Assembly (NCBI RefSeq): GCF_007066085.1
Contig: NZ_CP041405.1
Coordinates: forward strand, 3,569,001-3,633,000
Origin: Paenibacillus thiaminolyticus
Lineage (GTDB): Bacteria > Bacillota > Bacilli > Paenibacillales > Paenibacillaceae
Direction of reading: 5' to 3'
DNA length: 64,000 nt
Positions 41,941 through 50,495 of the stretch are shown piece after piece (positions within the stretch are counted from its first letter, which is position 1; each line of letters begins with the position of its first letter). The position numbers were made by a program, and so were the translations under genes. Below the pieces are notes generated by a model, which saw only the letters and a program-made list of their open reading frames with translations, searched no databases and was not told the origin of the DNA.

Positions 41941-43770
41941 TTATGGCGTCCGCTCATCCAGCCAGCCGAGCGTCTTCGCGACGGAGACGGCCTTCATGCG
42001 GCGATCGACGCCCAGTTTCTTGAACAAGTTTTTGATATGAGCCTTCACCGTCTCGGCCGACACCAGCAGTTCTTCGGCAATCTCCTTGTTCGAGAGGCCG
42101 CGGGCCAGAAGGTTCAGCACTTCCCGCTCGCGGGCGGTCAGTTCCTCCACCTTCGCCAGCCGCTGCAGCTCCTCCCTGGACGGCGGCAGCCTTCTAGCCT
42201 GGGCTTCGGCCACATACAGCAGTTGGCAAGCCAACGTGTGCAGCGTTCCCAGGCGTCCCGGGACGAAGGCGTGCCCCGTCCGTCCATTCACCAGATACAA
42301 GCAGCCCCGCACCTGGTCGTGCATCCGAAGCGGCAGCACCAGCACCGAGGCCGGGCAGCCTTCCGCCGCTTCGGGCGGGCGTGTCGCCGGCCCAGGCTGA
42401 TCCGGCCCGCCGGAGTGCCTCTCGTTCTCGGTGCGCAGCAGCATCGGCTCGCCCGATTGAAGCGCAGTCTGGATAAGCTCCTGCGACAGATCGCCGCACG
42501 CGCTCAGCGGACAGGGCCGGAAGTCGCCACAGCCGCTCATCACGCCGTTGTCCGAATCGATCGACGCTTCCACGTAAGGCTCGCCCTGCCGCAGGACGAT
42601 GAGATACCCCTGCCCCGCTCCAGCCTGCATCACAATCGTGGCGAGCAGCTTCTCCGCCAGTCCCCGTCCCTCCCAGCCCTCCGCGAAGCAGTGGGATGAC
42701 TGGACGACCGCCGCCAGATCCAGAGTCTGCGGATAGCCGCCGCTATCGTCCCCCGCCAACGGTCCGGTCAAGCCGAATAACGGAGCGTCACCGGCCTGGC
42801 CCAGCGCAGGGTGAGGCAGGATGCGCCCCGGCCCCGGGTCGACAGGGTAGAGCGCCGTCACCGATAACTGCCGCGCCGGCGCGGCCTGATCCCGCAATGT
42901 TCCCTCCGGCAGCTCCGATGCACGGCTGTTCCGCCGCCCCTCCAGGCATTCCTCCAACGCGACGCGCAGCATGCGCGCATCGGGATAGCGCGCTTCCGGG
43001 TCCTTCTCCAGCAACCTCATCACGATCTCCGCCAGCTCTGGCGGCAGTTCCGGCCTCCGTTCGGTTAACGGCACGGGGCGCCGCGCCATATGCGCATGCG
43101 ACCAGGCAAGCGCGTTGTCCGCCTCGAACGGCAGCTCTCCTGCCAGCAGCTCATACCAGGTCACGCCCAGGGAGTACAGATCCGAATACGGGCCGAGGTC
43201 GCAGTTCATGCGCCCGGTCTGCTCCGGGGACAGATAGATCGGATTGCCCTCCAGCAGAGGGCGCTTCATCGGCTGTCGCTCGCCCTGCTGCAAGAACAAA
43301 GCGTACCCGAAGCCGGTCACATAGATTCGCTTCGTCACCATCTGCACGAGGATCGTATCGGGCTTGAGATTGAGATGGAGCACCTGCTGCTGGTGAAGCG
43401 CCTCGATCATCCGGCACATGCCGATGCCCAGCTCCAGGAACTCGTTGCACGATACGGGTTGCATCTCGAAGTAGCTCCGCAAGGTTACCCCGTTCACCGG
43501 CTCATACTCCAGAATCAGGGCGTGGCCATGCGGCACGACTGTCACCGGCCGCAGGATCCCGTCGACAGGCACGCGAGCGGTGCCTTCATATTCATGCAGC
43601 AGCTTCGCGTTCTCGATAATGGTGCGGCTGCCTTCCTTGACCACCTTGAGCAGGGCGGGGTGCCCCCGCTTCGCCGCATAGGCATAACAGACGTACAGGT
43701 AAGGGTCTTCATATATAATTTTATCCACTTCATAACCGGGAAGGGTCAGGCCGTTCGTCATTGCATTCAT
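41941..43770 (-). CDS. Pseudokinase-GAF-LuxR fusion regulator
   Basis: The protein has about 609 residues. ATG 43770 has GAGGGA six bases upstream; the longer frame to 43800 starts with TTG. Residues 10-290 are a protein-kinase fold of the large bacterial sensor-kinase type: Lys42 in PALLKVV, catalytic loop HLNLKPDT at 132-139, activation segment VTGFGYA at 151-157, then NPIYLSPEQTGRMN. The HRD aspartate is Asn134 and the DFG aspartate is Gly153, so phosphotransfer is probably lost. Residues about 370-530 resemble a GAF sensor (GRGLAEKLLATIVMQAGAGQ onward). The C-terminus is a LuxR helix-turn-helix, LTAREREVLNLLARGLSNKE. It is likely a ligand-responsive transcription factor. It is divergent from the thiamine-uptake operon. 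Confidence 0.8.
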   Translation of the reverse strand: MNAMTNGLTLPGYEVDKIIYEDPYLYVCYAYAAKRGHPALLKVVKEGSRTIIENAKLLHEYEGTARVPVDGILRPVTVVPHGHALILEYEPVNGVTLRSYFEMQPVSCNEFLELGIGMCRMIEALHQQQVLHLNLKPDTILVQMVTKRIYVTGFGYALFLQQGERQPMKRPLLEGNPIYLSPEQTGRMNCDLGPYSDLYSLGVTWYELLAGELPFEADNALAWSHAHMARRPVPLTERRPELPPELAEIVMRLLEKDPEARYPDARMLRVALEECLEGRRNSRASELPEGTLRDQAAPARQLSVTALYPVDPGPGRILPHPALGQAGDAPLFGLTGPLAGDDSGGYPQTLDLAAVVQSSHCFAEGWEGRGLAEKLLATIVMQAGAGQGYLIVLRQGEPYVEASIDSDNGVMSGCGDFRPCPLSACGDLSQELIQTALQSGEPMLLRTENERHSGGPDQPGPATRPPEAAEGCPASVLVLPLRMHDQVRGCLYLVNGRTGHAFVPGRLGTLHTLACQLLYVAEAQARRLPPSREELQRLAKVEELTAREREVLNLLARGLSNKEIAEELLVSAETVKAHIKNLFKKLGVDRRMKAVSVAKTLGWLDERTP

Positions 43771-43880
43771 GGAGATTCCCTCGTATTCTCTCGATTCCAA
43801 GCGAATTCAATTTCTTCTTTTCATTATAGCGAAAGATCGCCCGGAGGAACGATGAAAAAGCAGTTTTCTCGAAAAGAGTC

Positions 43881-43908
43881 TTTACATTCAGGACGGTCCC
43901 GGTATAAT
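43881..43908 (+). promoter_or_regulatory. Sigma-A promoter of the TPP riboswitch/yko operon
   Basis: TTTACA (43881-43886), 16 bases, TATAAT (43903-43908). The riboswitch aptamer starts about 40 bases downstream, as expected for its leader. Confidence 0.85.
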
Positions 43909-43947
43909 GGGAAGCGTAAAAGAGGCAATCCCAACCGCATATCCGTG

Positions 43948-44040
43948 AACACTAGGGGTGCTTGCTCGCAGGCTGAGAGACAGCGGATCGCTGTTAACCC
44001 TTATGACCCGAACTAGATAATACTAGCGTGGGGAAGTGTA
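43948..44040 (+). ncRNA. TPP riboswitch (THI element)
   Basis: The conserved aptamer elements are in order: P1 strand ACACT, AGGGGTGC, the CTGAGA box at 43973-43978, ACCCTTATGACCCGAACTA, GATAATACTAGCG, and GGGGAAGTGT closing P1. This is the thiamine pyrophosphate aptamer. With TPP bound, transcription should stop at the hairpin at 44110-44138. It controls ykoFEDC. Confidence 0.95.
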
Positions 44041-44109
44041 GGTAGATTACGATGATTCGCGCTCGCCGAAGGGGGCTTTCCTTCCTGGCAGCCGTTCTTC
44101 CGTATGGCG

Positions 44110-44138
44110 AACCGCACTTCCCGGAGGTGCGGTTTTTT
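44110..44138 (+). terminator. Riboswitch-controlled terminator
   Basis: AACCGCAC and GTGCGGTT form the stem, followed by TTTTG. It lies between the TPP aptamer and ykoF, the place of the expression platform. Confidence 0.9.
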
Positions 44139-44179
44139 GCTGTTTTTACGATCATTCGCAGATACGGGAGGAATTCGCA

Positions 44180-44776
44180 ATGAAAAAAACAATGTGCGGC
44201 ACCGGCCAGATCGCCGGCTGCCGATTCTCGCTCTATCCGATGAGCGATCGGTTCGTGGAGCTGATTCTCGGCGCCCTGGAGGCAACGGACCTGTCCAAAG
44301 TATGGTCGAAGACAGATGAGGTGAGCACCTGCGTCCGCGGCAAGGCGGAGCATGTGTTCGATGTGGTGAAATCGATTTTTCTCCACTGCGCTAAGTCCGG
44401 CGTCCATACCGTACTGAATGCCACCTTCTCGATCGGATGCCCCGGCGACAGCGAAGCCGATTATTACATGACGGAGGACGACCATCGCCTGAATGAAGAG
44501 CGCTCCCGCCTCATCGCCGTCCAGACCGATGCGCAGTTCTCGCTCTACCCGCTCGGCACGCCGGATTATATGGATACCATCTATGACATTATCGGCCTTG
44601 CCCGGGAGGAGGGCACCTTCACCAAGGGGGTTCATTATGCAAGCGGGCTGCAGGGCGACGCGCATGACGTGTTCGCGACGCTGGAGCACGCCTTCGAGCA
44701 GGCGCGGACAAGCGACAGCACTCATATTGTGCTGACGGCGAATATTGCGGCGCACAGTCCGAGCCGGAAGTCATGA
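44180..44776 (+). CDS. ykoF: YkoF: thiamine/HMP-binding protein
   Basis: The protein has 198 residues. ATG 44180 is eight bases after GGGAGG. It is a tandem repeat of two ferredoxin-like (ACT-like) halves: CRFSLYPMSDRFVELILGAL in the first and AQFSLYPLGTPDYMDTIYDI in the second, the duplicated FSLYP-x-x-x-x-x-Y/F being diagnostic of YkoF. The B. subtilis protein binds thiamine and probably its hydroxymethylpyrimidine half in the cytoplasm. It is the first gene under the TPP riboswitch. Its stop is followed by ykoE within 35 bases. Confidence 0.93.
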   Translation: MKKTMCGTGQIAGCRFSLYPMSDRFVELILGALEATDLSKVWSKTDEVSTCVRGKAEHVFDVVKSIFLHCAKSGVHTVLNATFSIGCPGDSEADYYMTEDDHRLNEERSRLIAVQTDAQFSLYPLGTPDYMDTIYDIIGLAREEGTFTKGVHYASGLQGDAHDVFATLEHAFEQARTSDSTHIVLTANIAAHSPSRKS

Positions 44777-44808
44777 ACGCGGGAAGCGGAAGGGAGAGCC
44801 ATATACCG

Positions 44809-45381
44809 ATGCAACAGTGGAAATTAAAAGATATCGTCATGCTCAGCTCGTTGTCTGTCGTCTTTGCCGTTGTGTATTTGATATTCTTCCAGGTAGGCAA
44901 TGTCCTGGTCGGCTTCATGGGGCCGATGGGCTATGAGGTCATCTTCGGCATCTGGTTCATCGTGTCGATCATCGCCGCCACGATTCTGCGCAAGCCGGGC
45001 GCCGCCGTCATCTCGGAGACGGTGGCCGGCGTCGTCGAGGTGCTGATCGGCAACGCCGTCGGGCCGATCCTGATCGTGTCCGCCCTCATTCAAGGGCTGG
45101 GGGCCGAAGCGGCCTTCGCCGCCACCCGCTACCGCAGCTACAGCCTGAAGACGCTGATGCTGGCAGGGGTCGGGGCGGCCCTGTTCAGCTTCGCGTGGGG
45201 CTACTTCCGCAGCGGCTTCGGGGCCTACTCCACCGGCCTCGTCATCTCGATGCTGGCCGTCCGCTGCGTCAGCGGGGCGCTCATCGCGGGGCTGCTCGGC
45301 CACGGGATCGCGCAGTCGCTGAAGCGGACCGGCGTGCTGCGCAGCTATCCGATCGCGAAGGAAGGCACCCGCGCCGCATGA
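44809..45381 (+). CDS. ykoE: YkoE: substrate-binding S component of an ECF transporter
   Basis: The protein has about 190 residues and six membrane helices. ATG 44809 is chosen since MQQWKLKDIVMLSSLSVVFA aligns with my memory of the B. subtilis YkoE start, and AGGGAG precedes it; ATG 44773 (overlapping the ykoF stop) is an in-frame alternative that adds 12 polar residues. The conserved segment FMGPMGYEVIFGIWFIVSII and LIGNAVGPILIVSALIQGLG mark the family. It binds the imported thiamine precursor, probably hydroxymethylpyrimidine, and couples to YkoD/YkoC. The next gene's start overlaps its stop. Confidence 0.93.
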   Translation: MQQWKLKDIVMLSSLSVVFAVVYLIFFQVGNVLVGFMGPMGYEVIFGIWFIVSIIAATILRKPGAAVISETVAGVVEVLIGNAVGPILIVSALIQGLGAEAAFAATRYRSYSLKTLMLAGVGAALFSFAWGYFRSGFGAYSTGLVISMLAVRCVSGALIAGLLGHGIAQSLKRTGVLRSYPIAKEGTRAA

Positions 45382-47252
45382 GCTGCGTGAATGGGAGCTG
45401 CATGAATGGAAGCCGCGTGGATGAGCACATGGATGAGCGCGTGGCGGCGATCGAAGCCGAGGGGCTGACGCTCGCCTTCGAGGCGGGCGCGGACCCGATC
45501 CTGTCCGGCCTCGACGTCCGCATCGGCGACGGAGAGACGGCGCTGCTGCTCGGGCCGAGCGGCTGCGGCAAAAGCTCGCTTGCCCTCTGCCTGGCCGGGC
45601 TGTATCCGCACGCGATCGACAGCGAGGTGCGGGGCCGGGTGCTCGTGTACGGGAAGCCGGTCGCCGAGCGGGCTGCGGGCGACGCCCCTTGGGCGGCCGG
45701 CATCGTGTTCCAGGACTTCGAGAGCCAATTCTGCCTGCTGCGGGTCGAGGAGGAGATCGCCTTCTGCCTGGAGAACCTCGGCTGCCCGCGGGAGGAGATG
45801 GACGGGCGCATCAGCGGGGCGTTGGCCGCGGTGGACCTCGGCGCCTGGCGCAAGGCGCCGATTCACGAGCTGTCCGGCGGCATGAAGCAGCGGCTGGCGC
45901 TCGCCTGCGCGATCGCGATGGAGACGCGCCTGCTCGTGCTCGACGAGCCGACGTCGAATCTTGACCCGGCGGCCCGGCGGCAATTCGCGGCGCTCGTTCG
46001 CGAGCTCGCCCGGGCGCGCGGTCTGGCCGTGCTCGTCATCGAGCATCAGCTCGATGAGTGGATCGGCCAGGCGGACCGGCTGCTCGTGATGGACGCCGCC
46101 GGCGCCATCGCTTACGACGGGCCGCCCGCCGCGTATTATGCCGGCGCGGTGCCGGAAGCGGCCGGCATCTGGCAGCCGGGCCCGCTCCGGCTGTACCGCG
46201 AGCTGCGGCGGCTTGTGCCGGGCGGGGAGCCGCTGGCACAGGCGGCGGTCCTGACGGAGCAGGACCTTGCCGCCGAGCTGGCCCGGTGGAGCGAAGCGGG
46301 CCAGGCCAGCGCGCTGCAGGCGCTGACCGCGCCTTCGCCGGCCGGCTGCAGGCCTGCCGGAGACCAGTCTGGCGGCGGAACGGGCGGAGACCAGGCCGGA
46401 GGCAGAGCAGGCGGGGTCCGGGCCGGAGGCGCTCCCGAGCCCGGCCCTCTGCTGGAAGCGGATGGCCTGCACTTCCGGCGCGGCGGCCGCCCGGTGGCGG
46501 ACGGCATCTCCCTGACGCTGCGCGCGGGAGAATGGGTCGCCATCGCCGGGCCGAACGGGGCGGGCAAATCGACGTTCGCCTCGCTGCTGTCCGGGCTGAA
46601 CGAGCCGGAAGCCGGAACGGTCCGGCTGCAGGGACAACCTCTCGGCGACTATGCGGAGAAGGAGCTCCGGACCTGGATCGGCTACGTCTTCCAAAATCCG
46701 GAGCATCAATTCATTACCGATACCGTCGCCGATGAGCTTGCCTTCGGGCTGCGCCAGCAGGGCATCGCGCCGGCCGTGGTCGAGCGGGCGGTTCAGGATG
46801 CGCTATGCCGCCTGCGGCTGGAGAATGCCGCGCAGGCGAGCCCGTTCTCGCTCAGCCAGGGCCAGAAGCGGCGGCTGAGCGTCGCTTCGGCACTGACTGA
46901 TGAGCAGAGGCTGCTCATTCTGGACGAACCGACCTACGGTCAGGACGCCGGCACGACCCGCGAGCTGATGGGCATGCTCGGGGAACGGATCCGGCGGGGG
47001 GATGCGGTCATCATGATTACGCATGATATGGAGCTGGCCTGCGCGTATGCAGACCGGATCATCGTCCTCCGGGACGGCCGCGCCGTCTATGACGGCCCGC
47101 CCGCCACGCTGTGGTCGGAGCATGCGGAGCTGGCGGCGGACTGCCAGCTGCTGCCGCCGCTCCGCTGCGCGGCCGCTGGCAGGCTGGCCGAACTTATCGC
47201 GAGCAGGAGGGAGAAGCATGCTGCGTTTGCAGGATTGGAATCCGAGCATTAA
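45378..47252 (+). CDS. ykoD: YkoD: fused double ATPase of the thiamine-precursor ECF transporter
   Basis: The protein has 624 residues with two ATPase domains in one chain. Domain 1: Walker A GPSGCGKSS, signature LSGGMKQRLALA, Walker B LLVLDEPTSNLDP. Domain 2: Walker A GPNGAGKST, signature LSQGQKRRLSVA, Walker B LLILDEPTYGQDA. Both keep the catalytic Glu. ATG 45378 overlaps the ykoE stop (ATGA); later in-frame ATGs near 45402-45429 are possible. A Gly-rich linker (about residues 330-360, GGGTGGDQAGGRAGG) joins the halves and is longer than needed. The long upstream extension to 45195 is an artefact of GC-rich DNA. It energises YkoE/YkoC. Confidence 0.93.
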   Translation: MSCVNGSCMNGSRVDEHMDERVAAIEAEGLTLAFEAGADPILSGLDVRIGDGETALLLGPSGCGKSSLALCLAGLYPHAIDSEVRGRVLVYGKPVAERAAGDAPWAAGIVFQDFESQFCLLRVEEEIAFCLENLGCPREEMDGRISGALAAVDLGAWRKAPIHELSGGMKQRLALACAIAMETRLLVLDEPTSNLDPAARRQFAALVRELARARGLAVLVIEHQLDEWIGQADRLLVMDAAGAIAYDGPPAAYYAGAVPEAAGIWQPGPLRLYRELRRLVPGGEPLAQAAVLTEQDLAAELARWSEAGQASALQALTAPSPAGCRPAGDQSGGGTGGDQAGGRAGGVRAGGAPEPGPLLEADGLHFRRGGRPVADGISLTLRAGEWVAIAGPNGAGKSTFASLLSGLNEPEAGTVRLQGQPLGDYAEKELRTWIGYVFQNPEHQFITDTVADELAFGLRQQGIAPAVVERAVQDALCRLRLENAAQASPFSLSQGQKRRLSVASALTDEQRLLILDEPTYGQDAGTTRELMGMLGERIRRGDAVIMITHDMELACAYADRIIVLRDGRAVYDGPPATLWSEHAELAADCQLLPPLRCAAAGRLAELIASRREKHAAFAGLESEH

Positions 47253-48006
47253 GGGTTTGGCGGTCATCATGTCCGTTATTTTGTTGTCTCTGACCCTAGA
47301 TCCGATTACGCCGCTGCTGGCGCTGATCTGGACCACAGGGATGACGTTCGTACTTGGCCGCGTGTCCTGGAAGAAATGGCTGCTCGGCTTCGCGCCGTTC
47401 CTGATCATGAGTGCCGGGTACGTATGGACGGCGATATTGCTTCCCCGCGCGGGGGCGGACGGATCTTCTGACGTGGTATGGGAGTGGGGATCCTTCTCGG
47501 TAACGGCGGCAGTGCTTCATCAAGCGCTGTCGCTCGGGCTGCGGGTGCTCATCTTCTCGGCGCTGTCGCTGCTCTTCATCCTGACGACGGACCCCGTCCG
47601 CTTCATGCTGAGTCTGATGCAGCAGTGCAGATTGTCCCCGCAATGGGCGTACGGCATCCTCGCAGGCTACCGCTTCCTCCCTTTCTTCCGGGAGGAGCTG
47701 CGGATTCTGCAGCATGCGCACCGCATGCGCGGCATCGAACGGGAGCGCGGCTGGCGGGGCCGGCTGCGCGCCATGAAGCGGTATGCCATCCCGCTGCTCG
47801 CCTCCGCCATCCGCAAGTCAGAGCGCGTCGCCGTCGCCATGCTGTCCAAAGGCTTCACCGGCAAGCGGGAGCGCCCCTATTACGTGCAACTTCGGGTGTC
47901 CTGGAAGGATTGGCTGCTCCTGCTGCTGCTCATTGGCGGCATCTGCGGATGCTATCTGCTGTCCTGGCACATGGACTCGGTCCGGCTGTACCGGGGGGAA
48001 CTGTAG
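47218..48006 (+). CDS. ykoC: YkoC: T component of the thiamine-precursor ECF transporter
   Basis: The protein has 262 residues. ATG 47218 follows AGGAGGGAGA and lies 35 bases inside the end of ykoD. It has about five membrane helices, and the two EcfT coupling motifs that contact the ATPases are present: HAHRMRGIERERGW and AVAMLSKGFTGKRERPYY. It is the last gene of the operon, with a strong hairpin 16 bases past the stop. Confidence 0.92.
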   Translation: MLRLQDWNPSIKGLAVIMSVILLSLTLDPITPLLALIWTTGMTFVLGRVSWKKWLLGFAPFLIMSAGYVWTAILLPRAGADGSSDVVWEWGSFSVTAAVLHQALSLGLRVLIFSALSLLFILTTDPVRFMLSLMQQCRLSPQWAYGILAGYRFLPFFREELRILQHAHRMRGIERERGWRGRLRAMKRYAIPLLASAIRKSERVAVAMLSKGFTGKRERPYYVQLRVSWKDWLLLLLLIGGICGCYLLSWHMDSVRLYRGEL

Positions 48007-48021
48007 CCGCCGACATGAGTT

Positions 48022-48048
48022 GAGATACGGGATGCCGCCCCGTATCTC
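48022..48048. terminator. Bidirectional hairpin between ykoC and the LacI gene
   Basis: GAGATACGGG and CCCGTATCTC form a perfect 10-bp stem with a seven-base loop. It serves the convergent ykoC and LacI-type genes; T-runs are modest. Confidence 0.75.
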
Positions 48049-48090
48049 CTTCGCTTATCCGGCGGCGAGTCTATCCAAGAAGGGGATGTA

Positions 48091-49107
48091 TCAGTGATGC
48101 GATGTTTCCGGGGTCGAGAGTGATTGCACGGAGTCGCGGACAATCAAATTCCCGGGTACGACTTTGATTCCGATGCGGGAAGCCGGATTTTCCATCTTGT
48201 ATTGGAGTCCTCGAATCGTTTCCTCCGCCATACGCCGGATATCAACCGCGATCGTTGTCAAGCTTGGATTCGTCTGTGTGGCATAAATGTAATTATCGAA
48301 TCCGACGATGGAGATATCCTCCGGCACGGAAATATGATGTTTGCTCAAAAACGAGATAAAATTATACGCCGTCTCATCGCAGTCGCATACAAAAGCGGTA
48401 GGAAGTTCATCTGGAAGAACAAAGTCGGTGAACAGCCGGTCCTCTATATCCCGGTCATCCAAAATCCATTCCTTGCGAATGTCCAGACGATTTTCGGTCA
48501 TGGCTTTGTAATAACCAAGATAACGGTCAAGAATATTGCCTAGAGCATATATGTTTCCAACATACCCTATATTCTTATGGCCGCATTGAATTAAATAGTT
48601 AGTAAGCCGATGCGAGCAGTAGAGATTATCGGAAATAATCGCGTCCACATCATAGCGCCAGTCATAAAAATCAAGGAAGACTAACGGAAGCGAGGTGGAC
48701 ACGAGCTGATCCAGGTAGCCTTTGGGGAAACTCCCCAAGACGACTAAGCCGCCCATCTGCTGGTTCTGCAACAGATTCGGCATACTCGGATTCGACTCGG
48801 ACACCTTGGTTACGACCTCAAGAAGTGCAGTACAGCCGATGTCGGACAAGCCCTGCACAAGACATTGGTACATATCCCAGTAAAAAGAGTTTTTAATACA
48901 CATGTAGCGTTCCGATACGACAACTCCGATCACTCGATTCGGGTTGGCGGCGGATTTCCCACTATAGCCCATTTCGGCAGCGGTTTTCATGATTTTCTGC
49001 CGCGTCTCCTCACTTACGCCCTCTTTTCCGCTAAGCGCTTTGGACACAGTTACAGTACTGACCTTTAACTGTTGTGCGATATCAGACATGGTTACATTTT
49101 TCTTCAT
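48091..49107 (-). CDS. LacI family transcriptional regulator
   Basis: The protein has 338 residues, standard length. The helix-turn-helix MSDIAQQLKVSTVTVSKALS and hinge VSEETRQKIMKTAAEMGY are canonical. The periplasmic-binding-like core begins RVIGVVVSERYMCIKNSFYW. ATG 49107 follows AAAGGAA at a longish spacing. It is divergent from the mannoside operon and most likely represses it from the cre-like palindromes in 49289-49467, releasing on a mannoside or manno-oligosaccharide. The exact effector is not known. Confidence 0.93.
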   Translation of the reverse strand: MKKNVTMSDIAQQLKVSTVTVSKALSGKEGVSEETRQKIMKTAAEMGYSGKSAANPNRVIGVVVSERYMCIKNSFYWDMYQCLVQGLSDIGCTALLEVVTKVSESNPSMPNLLQNQQMGGLVVLGSFPKGYLDQLVSTSLPLVFLDFYDWRYDVDAIISDNLYCSHRLTNYLIQCGHKNIGYVGNIYALGNILDRYLGYYKAMTENRLDIRKEWILDDRDIEDRLFTDFVLPDELPTAFVCDCDETAYNFISFLSKHHISVPEDISIVGFDNYIYATQTNPSLTTIAVDIRRMAEETIRGLQYKMENPASRIGIKVVPGNLIVRDSVQSLSTPETSHH

Positions 49108-49288
49108 AATTAGCGGAAATTCCTTTCTCTGATTTGAATTCGTTCCTGTTCATGGAATGTATTTTACCATATATGAGGCGATTTTGAATCCATAAATTAC
49201 TTTAATAACCTTCTGCTTCCGGGTAACAACTCCTACCTTTTTTATGAAAAACAAATTAAAAATAAAGTAAGAGCAACCACTTCCGGAT

Positions 49289-49302
49289 TGAAACCGTTTA
49301 TA
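49289..49302 (+). promoter_or_regulatory. LacI/CcpA-type operator candidate 1
   Basis: TGAAACCGTTTATA matches the cre consensus TGWAANCGNTNWCA at all but one position. It lies upstream of the mannoside promoter and may bind CcpA or the neighbouring LacI protein. Confidence 0.55.
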
Positions 49303-49370
49303 GCTATGGACTCTTTCCTCATCTATCATACCTTATCATTAACATTTTTTAAACTGTTTTTACTTAATTA

Positions 49371-49399
49371 TTGACAACGTTTAACCTTAGTAATAAGCT
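49371..49399 (+). promoter_or_regulatory. Promoter candidate of the mannoside operon with overlapping palindrome
   Basis: TTGACA (49371-49376), 17 bases, TAAGCT (49394-49399). The minus-10 is weak (3 of 6). AACGTT at 49376-49381 sits in a palindromic LacI-type core overlapping the minus-35, which fits repression. The 49108-49603 gap otherwise holds no gene. Confidence 0.5.
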
Positions 49400-49453
49400 A
49401 GTACTTGAAATTACATAGACAAAAATAAACATAAAACGCCTTTTGTTTGATTT

Positions 49454-49467
49454 TTTAAGCGTTTTCG
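49454..49467 (+). promoter_or_regulatory. LacI/CcpA-type operator candidate 2
   Basis: TTTAAGCGTTTTCG fits the cre consensus with two mismatches and lies downstream of the promoter candidate, where a bound repressor would block elongation. Confidence 0.4.
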
Positions 49468-49603
49468 ATAATTATTACTTAAATAATACTAATTTTATAA
49501 ACATATATTACTTAAAAACAACTTTATGCCAAACAAGTAAATCCATATATTGGTCAACCTATTTCTTCGGAGAATGATCGCTAACCTTAAAGGAGGATAT
49601 TTT

Positions 49604-50485
49604 ATGAAAGCCCTTGCAAAAAATGGGTACTTGCGGCAGAAAAAAATATTGATACTTGGCTTTACGGTTTTTCCAATCGTGTTTCTATTGACCTTTACGT
49701 ATTGGCCCATGCTGAATATGGTCTGGTACAGCTTCACAAGCTGGGATGGCATCAGCAACGTCAAGGAATTTGTCGGTCTGGATAACTATGTTCGCGTGCT
49801 GAACGACCCTCAATATTTTTCCGTATTCAAAGTCAGTCTCTATTATATTGCAGGCTCCGTGCTCAATTTGTTTCTCTCGTTATTCATTGCTACCATTTTA
49901 AATTTCAAGCTCAAGTTCTCTAATTTTTTCAAAGGCGTTCTGTTCTTTCCTTATTTGATTAACGGTGTAGCCGTCGCCATGATCTTTCTGTTTTTCTTTC
50001 AGCCGGACGGGGTGCTTGATTCGTTCCTGTCGCTGCTCGGCTTGAACAGTTGGATCCAGCAGTGGCTGGGGAATCCGAACCTGATTAACCCATCCATGGT
50101 GTTTGTATCGATGTGGAAAGGACTTGGGTTCGCGATCGTCCTGTATCTGGGCGCGATGCAGTCCATTGACAATAGCGTATACGAGGCGGCAAATGTCGAT
50201 GGCGCGAATGGGTGGCAAGTGTTCAAATCGATCATTATTCCTTCGATCAAGCCAGTGTTGACCATCCAGATTATATTGTCTGTCAAAGGCGCCTTAAGCG
50301 TGTTTGAAATTCCGTTTATTATGACGAACGGGGCCAATGGCAGCATGACATTCGTCATCCAGACGATAAAAACCGGGTTTAACTACAACAAAGTCGGGTT
50401 AGCCTCCTCTATGGCGATGATTCTGTTCATCATCATCATCATCATGACCGTGGTGCAAAAATTTATCTTGAAAGAGGAGAAGTAG
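49604..50485 (+). CDS. Sugar ABC transporter permease, MalF/UgpA type (mannoside operon)
   Basis: The protein has about 293 residues. ATG 49604 follows AAAGGAGGAT; the longer frame to 49550 is rejected. Six helices are predicted, starting IVFLLTFTYWPMLNMVWYSF. The EAA loop is SVYEAANVDGANGWQVFKSI, then IIPSIKPVLTIQIILSVKGA. It is the first gene of the operon and lies 10 bases before the second permease. The binding protein follows the permeases, an order opposite to the sugar operon at 21-28 kb. Confidence 0.92.
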   Translation: MKALAKNGYLRQKKILILGFTVFPIVFLLTFTYWPMLNMVWYSFTSWDGISNVKEFVGLDNYVRVLNDPQYFSVFKVSLYYIAGSVLNLFLSLFIATILNFKLKFSNFFKGVLFFPYLINGVAVAMIFLFFFQPDGVLDSFLSLLGLNSWIQQWLGNPNLINPSMVFVSMWKGLGFAIVLYLGAMQSIDNSVYEAANVDGANGWQVFKSIIIPSIKPVLTIQIILSVKGALSVFEIPFIMTNGANGSMTFVIQTIKTGFNYNKVGLASSMAMILFIIIIIMTVVQKFILKEEK

Positions 50486-50495
50486 GAGGATCAAC

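Noticed and set aside
45195..45377. Upstream extension of ykoD
   Set aside because: It overlaps ykoE in another frame, is Arg-rich, and the ATGA junction at 45378 is the natural start.
45345..46709. A 454-codon minus-strand frame antisense to ykoD
   Set aside because: The high-GC ATPase gene on the other strand is certain, and the antisense frame has the Arg/Pro/Gln-rich composition typical of shadow frames.
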